This document shows positions 4,946-7,341 of a stretch of DNA of 7,341 nt, piece after piece (within the stretch, counting starts at the first letter, position 1; every line of letters begins with the position of its first letter). The position numbers and the translations under genes were made by a program. Below the pieces are notes generated by a model. The model made no database searches. It saw nothing but the letters and a program-made list of their open reading frames with translations, and was not told the DNA's origin. The stretch is from Clostridiales bacterium (GTDB lineage Bacteria > Bacillota > Clostridia > Lachnospirales > Lachnospiraceae), in the NCBI GenBank assembly GCA_019420425.1, contig JAHZHG010000136.1:1-7341 (forward strand), written 5' to 3'.

Positions 4946-7341
4946 ATGTACGATAAAGTATCCACAAGTCTGAATTTTGTCGAACGGGAAAAAGAGACGG
5001 AAAAGTTCTGGCGGGAAAACAAGATTTTCGAGAAGAGTATCGAACAGCGCAAAGGCTGTCCCACGTATACCTTTTACGACGGCCCGCCCACGGCAAACGG
5101 CAAGCCCCACATTGGCCATGTACTGACCCGTGTCATTAAGGATATGATTCCACGCTACCAGACCATGAAAGGCAACATGGTTCCCCGTAAAGCAGGCTGG
5201 GATACCCACGGACTGCCGGTAGAGCTGGAGGTAGAAAGAAAGCTCGGCCTCGACGGCAAGGAGCAGATCGAGGAATACGGCCTGATTCCGTTTATCGACC
5301 AGTGTAAGGAGAGCGTGTGGAAGTACAAGGGCATGTGGGAGGACTTCTCCGCAACCGTTGGCTTCTGGGCCGACATGGAGCATCCCTACGTTACCTATCA
5401 TGACGACTATATCGAGTCCGAATGGTGGGCGCTGAAGAAGATCTGGGACAAGGGCCTTCTGTACAAGGGCTTTAAGGTAGTTCCCTACTGCCCGCGCTGC
5501 GGCACTCCGTTGTCCGCGCAGGAGGTAGCACAGGGCTACAAAGATGTAAAAGAACGCTCCGCAATCGTGCGGTTTAAGGTAAAGGACGAGGATGCCTATA
5601 TTTTGGCATGGACCACCACCCCGTGGACCCTGCCCTCCAACATCGGTCTCTGTGTAAATCCGGATGAGGATTACGTAAAGGTAAAGGCAGCCGACGGCTA
5701 CACCTATTATATGGCAGCTGCCCTTGTCGAAACGGTTCTCGGCGAAGGCAGCGAGGTTCTGGCCACCTACAAGGGAAAAGAGCTGGAATACAAGGAATAC
5801 GAGCCGCTGTATGACTGCGCCGCCAAGGTGGCAGAAAAGCAGCACAAAAAATGCTTTTACGTGGTATGCGACAGCTACGTTACCCTGACCGACGGTACCG
5901 GCGTGGTTCATATTGCCCCTGCATTCGGTGAGGACGACGCCAAGGTGGGCAGAAAATACGACATGCCCTTTGTACAGCTGGTAGACTCCAAGGGTGAGAT
6001 GGCTCCGGAGACCCCGTTCGCCGGTTTATTCGTAAAGAAAGCCGACCCCGAGGTACTGAAGGATCTGGACAAGCGCGGCTTGTTGTTTGCCGCACCGAAA
6101 TTTGAGCACAGCTATCCCCACTGCTGGAGATGCGACACTCCGCTGATCTACTATGCGAGAGAGTCCTGGTTCATCAAGATGACTGCGGTTAAGGACGACC
6201 TGATCCGCAACAACAACACAATCAACTGGATTCCGGAGAGCATCGGCAAGGGCCGTTTCGGCGACTGGCTGGAGAACGTACAGGACTGGGGCATTTCCAG
6301 GAACCGCTACTGGGGAACTCCGCTGAATATCTGGGAGTGCGAGTGCGGGCATATGCATTCCATCGGCAGCCGCGAGGAGCTGTTTGAGATGAGCGGCGAC
6401 GAGCGCGCCAGGACCGTAGAGCTGCACCGCCCGTACATCGACGAGATCACGATTAAGTGTCCGAAATGCGGAAAGCCGATGCACCGCGTGCCGGAGGTAA
6501 TCGACTGCTGGTTTGACTCAGGAGCGATGCCCTTTGCTCAGCATCACTATCCGTTTGAAAATAAAGAGCTGTTCGAGCAGCAGTTCCCGGCCCAGTTTAT
6601 CTCTGAGGCCGTTGACCAGACCAGGGGCTGGTTCTATTCCCTGCTGGCCGAGTCCACCCTGCTGTTCAACAAGGCGCCCTACGAGAACGTTATCGTGCTG
6701 GGCCATGTTCAGGACGAGAACGGACAGAAGATGAGCAAATCCAAGGGAAATGCAGTGGATCCCTTTGACGCGCTGGAGACCTACGGCGCAGATGCGATCC
6801 GCTGGTACTTCTACATCAACAGCGCACCCTGGCTGCCCAACCGTTTCCACGGCAAAGCCGTTACCGAGGGCCAGCGCAAGTTTATGGGAACCCTGTGGAA
6901 TACTTACGCATTCTTCGTTCTGTATGCGAATATTGATGAATTTAATCCCATGGAGCATACCCTGGATTATGACAGCCTGACCGTCATGGACAAATGGACG
7001 CTGTCCAAGATGAACTCCATGATCAAGGCAGTAGACGAAAACCTCGGCGCCTATCGGATCCCGGAGGCGGCAAGAGCCCTCCAGGAGTTTACCGATGACC
7101 TGAGCAACTGGTATGTGCGCAGAAGCCGTGAGCGCTTCTGGGCAAAGGGAATGGAGCAGGATAAGGTCAATGCCTACATGACCCTGTACACGGCGCTGGT
7201 TAATCTGTGCAAGGCCGCAGCGCCCATGATTCCGTTCATGACCGAGGACATTTACCGCAACCTGGTCTGCAAGGTAGACTCGTCTGCCCCCGAGAGCATC
7301 CATCTATGCGACTTCCCCACAGTGAAGGAAGAGCAGATCGA
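4946..7341 (+). CDS. ileS: Isoleucyl-tRNA synthetase, probably IleS2 type (3' end outside window)
   Basis: This cytoplasmic class I synthetase charges tRNA-Ile and edits misactivated valine. The frame is open for 798 codons to the window edge; IleS2 proteins have about 1030-1050 residues, so roughly a quarter is missing. Visible landmarks: FYDGPPTANGKPHIGH with the HIGH motif at 55-58; CPRC at 182-185; the CP1 editing domain with TTTPWTLPSN (223-232) and GTGVVHIAPAFGEDD (317-331), including the editing-site H322 and D331; HCWRC (392-396); DWGISRNRYWG (447-457); C465-x-C467 and C505-x-x-C508, probable zinc ligands; DCWFDSG; and KMSKS at 595-599. The anticodon-binding domain begins near 670 (LSNWYVRRSRERFW about 718-731). 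The motif I region and the segment VELEVERKLGLDGKEQIEEYG resemble the eukaryote-like IleS2 class rather than IleS1; that class is generally tolerant of mupirocin. It is transcribed from its own consensus promoter through a leader of about 95 nt. Confidence 0.95.
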   Translation, partial: MYDKVSTSLNFVEREKETEKFWRENKIFEKSIEQRKGCPTYTFYDGPPTANGKPHIGHVLTRVIKDMIPRYQTMKGNMVPRKAGWDTHGLPVELEVERKLGLDGKEQIEEYGLIPFIDQCKESVWKYKGMWEDFSATVGFWADMEHPYVTYHDDYIESEWWALKKIWDKGLLYKGFKVVPYCPRCGTPLSAQEVAQGYKDVKERSAIVRFKVKDEDAYILAWTTTPWTLPSNIGLCVNPDEDYVKVKAADGYTYYMAAALVETVLGEGSEVLATYKGKELEYKEYEPLYDCAAKVAEKQHKKCFYVVCDSYVTLTDGTGVVHIAPAFGEDDAKVGRKYDMPFVQLVDSKGEMAPETPFAGLFVKKADPEVLKDLDKRGLLFAAPKFEHSYPHCWRCDTPLIYYARESWFIKMTAVKDDLIRNNNTINWIPESIGKGRFGDWLENVQDWGISRNRYWGTPLNIWECECGHMHSIGSREELFEMSGDERARTVELHRPYIDEITIKCPKCGKPMHRVPEVIDCWFDSGAMPFAQHHYPFENKELFEQQFPAQFISEAVDQTRGWFYSLLAESTLLFNKAPYENVIVLGHVQDENGQKMSKSKGNAVDPFDALETYGADAIRWYFYINSAPWLPNRFHGKAVTEGQRKFMGTLWNTYAFFVLYANIDEFNPMEHTLDYDSLTVMDKWTLSKMNSMIKAVDENLGAYRIPEAARALQEFTDDLSNWYVRRSRERFWAKGMEQDKVNAYMTLYTALVNLCKAAAPMIPFMTEDIYRNLVCKVDSSAPESIHLCDFPTVKEEQI

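Noticed and set aside
4904..5911. Long minus-strand open frame of 335 codons opposite ileS
   Set aside because: It lies wholly opposite the ileS leader and coding sequence, whose plus-strand frame carries all synthetase motifs. The minus frame has no recognisable domain or ribosome binding site and is a shadow of GC-biased codons.
6518..7303. Minus-strand open frame of 261 codons opposite ileS
   Set aside because: Same reason: it is a mirror of the ileS frame, with no known motif and no supporting start signal.
1..7341. CRISPR array, tRNA or rRNA genes, phage or defence genes
   Set aside because: Reading both strands showed no regularly spaced direct repeats, no tRNA-like cloverleaf and no protein motifs of such systems; nearly all of the sequence is accounted for by housekeeping genes and the small insertion.

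Overview
The window looks like a chromosomal piece of a Firmicute of the class Clostridia, most likely Lachnospiraceae-like. This is inferred from the metG-tatD-rsmA gene order, strong AGGAGG-type ribosome binding sites, textbook sigma-A promoters, an IleRS of clostridial appearance and a moderately high GC content for the group. The genus cannot be fixed from sequence reading alone.

Layout. Positions 1-4015 form one rightward operon: the 3' two-thirds of metG (methionyl-tRNA synthetase with a C-terminal EMAP/Trbp111-type tRNA-binding domain), tatD (metal-dependent DNase), rsmA/ksgA (16S rRNA dimethyltransferase) and a serine alpha/beta hydrolase of the monoglyceride-lipase type. rsmA and the hydrolase gene overlap by one base in a TGATG junction. 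A 9-bp GC-rich hairpin at 4021-4043 ends both this operon and the convergent gene behind it. That gene, leftward at 4047-4730, encodes a DUF624/YesL-type membrane protein. A short divergent region (4731-4945) holds a leftward promoter for it and a perfect-consensus rightward promoter for ileS. ileS starts at 4946 and runs off the right edge with 798 codons visible; it encodes isoleucyl-tRNA synthetase, apparently of the eukaryote-like IleS2 type.

Main discovery. Between tatD and rsmA sits a 143-bp MITE-like insertion (2029-2171). It has perfect 14-bp terminal inverted repeats beginning GTAA and an exact 8-bp target-site duplication (AGAAAAGG at 2021-2028 and 2172-2179). Inside are three strong hairpins. 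Removing the element and one copy of the duplication restores a tatD frame ending Glu-Leu-His-stop, whose TGA overlaps the rsmA ATG as TGATG, the same junction still present between rsmA and the hydrolase gene. The insertion therefore broke a translationally coupled junction, added a 38-residue repeat-encoded tail to TatD, and duplicated sequence that still supplies most of the rsmA ribosome binding site. The GTAA ends and 8-bp duplication resemble the IS66 family.

A second point is the ileS leader. It is only about 95 nt long, has no T-box, and contains a perfect palindrome resembling a TetR-family operator plus competing small hairpins.
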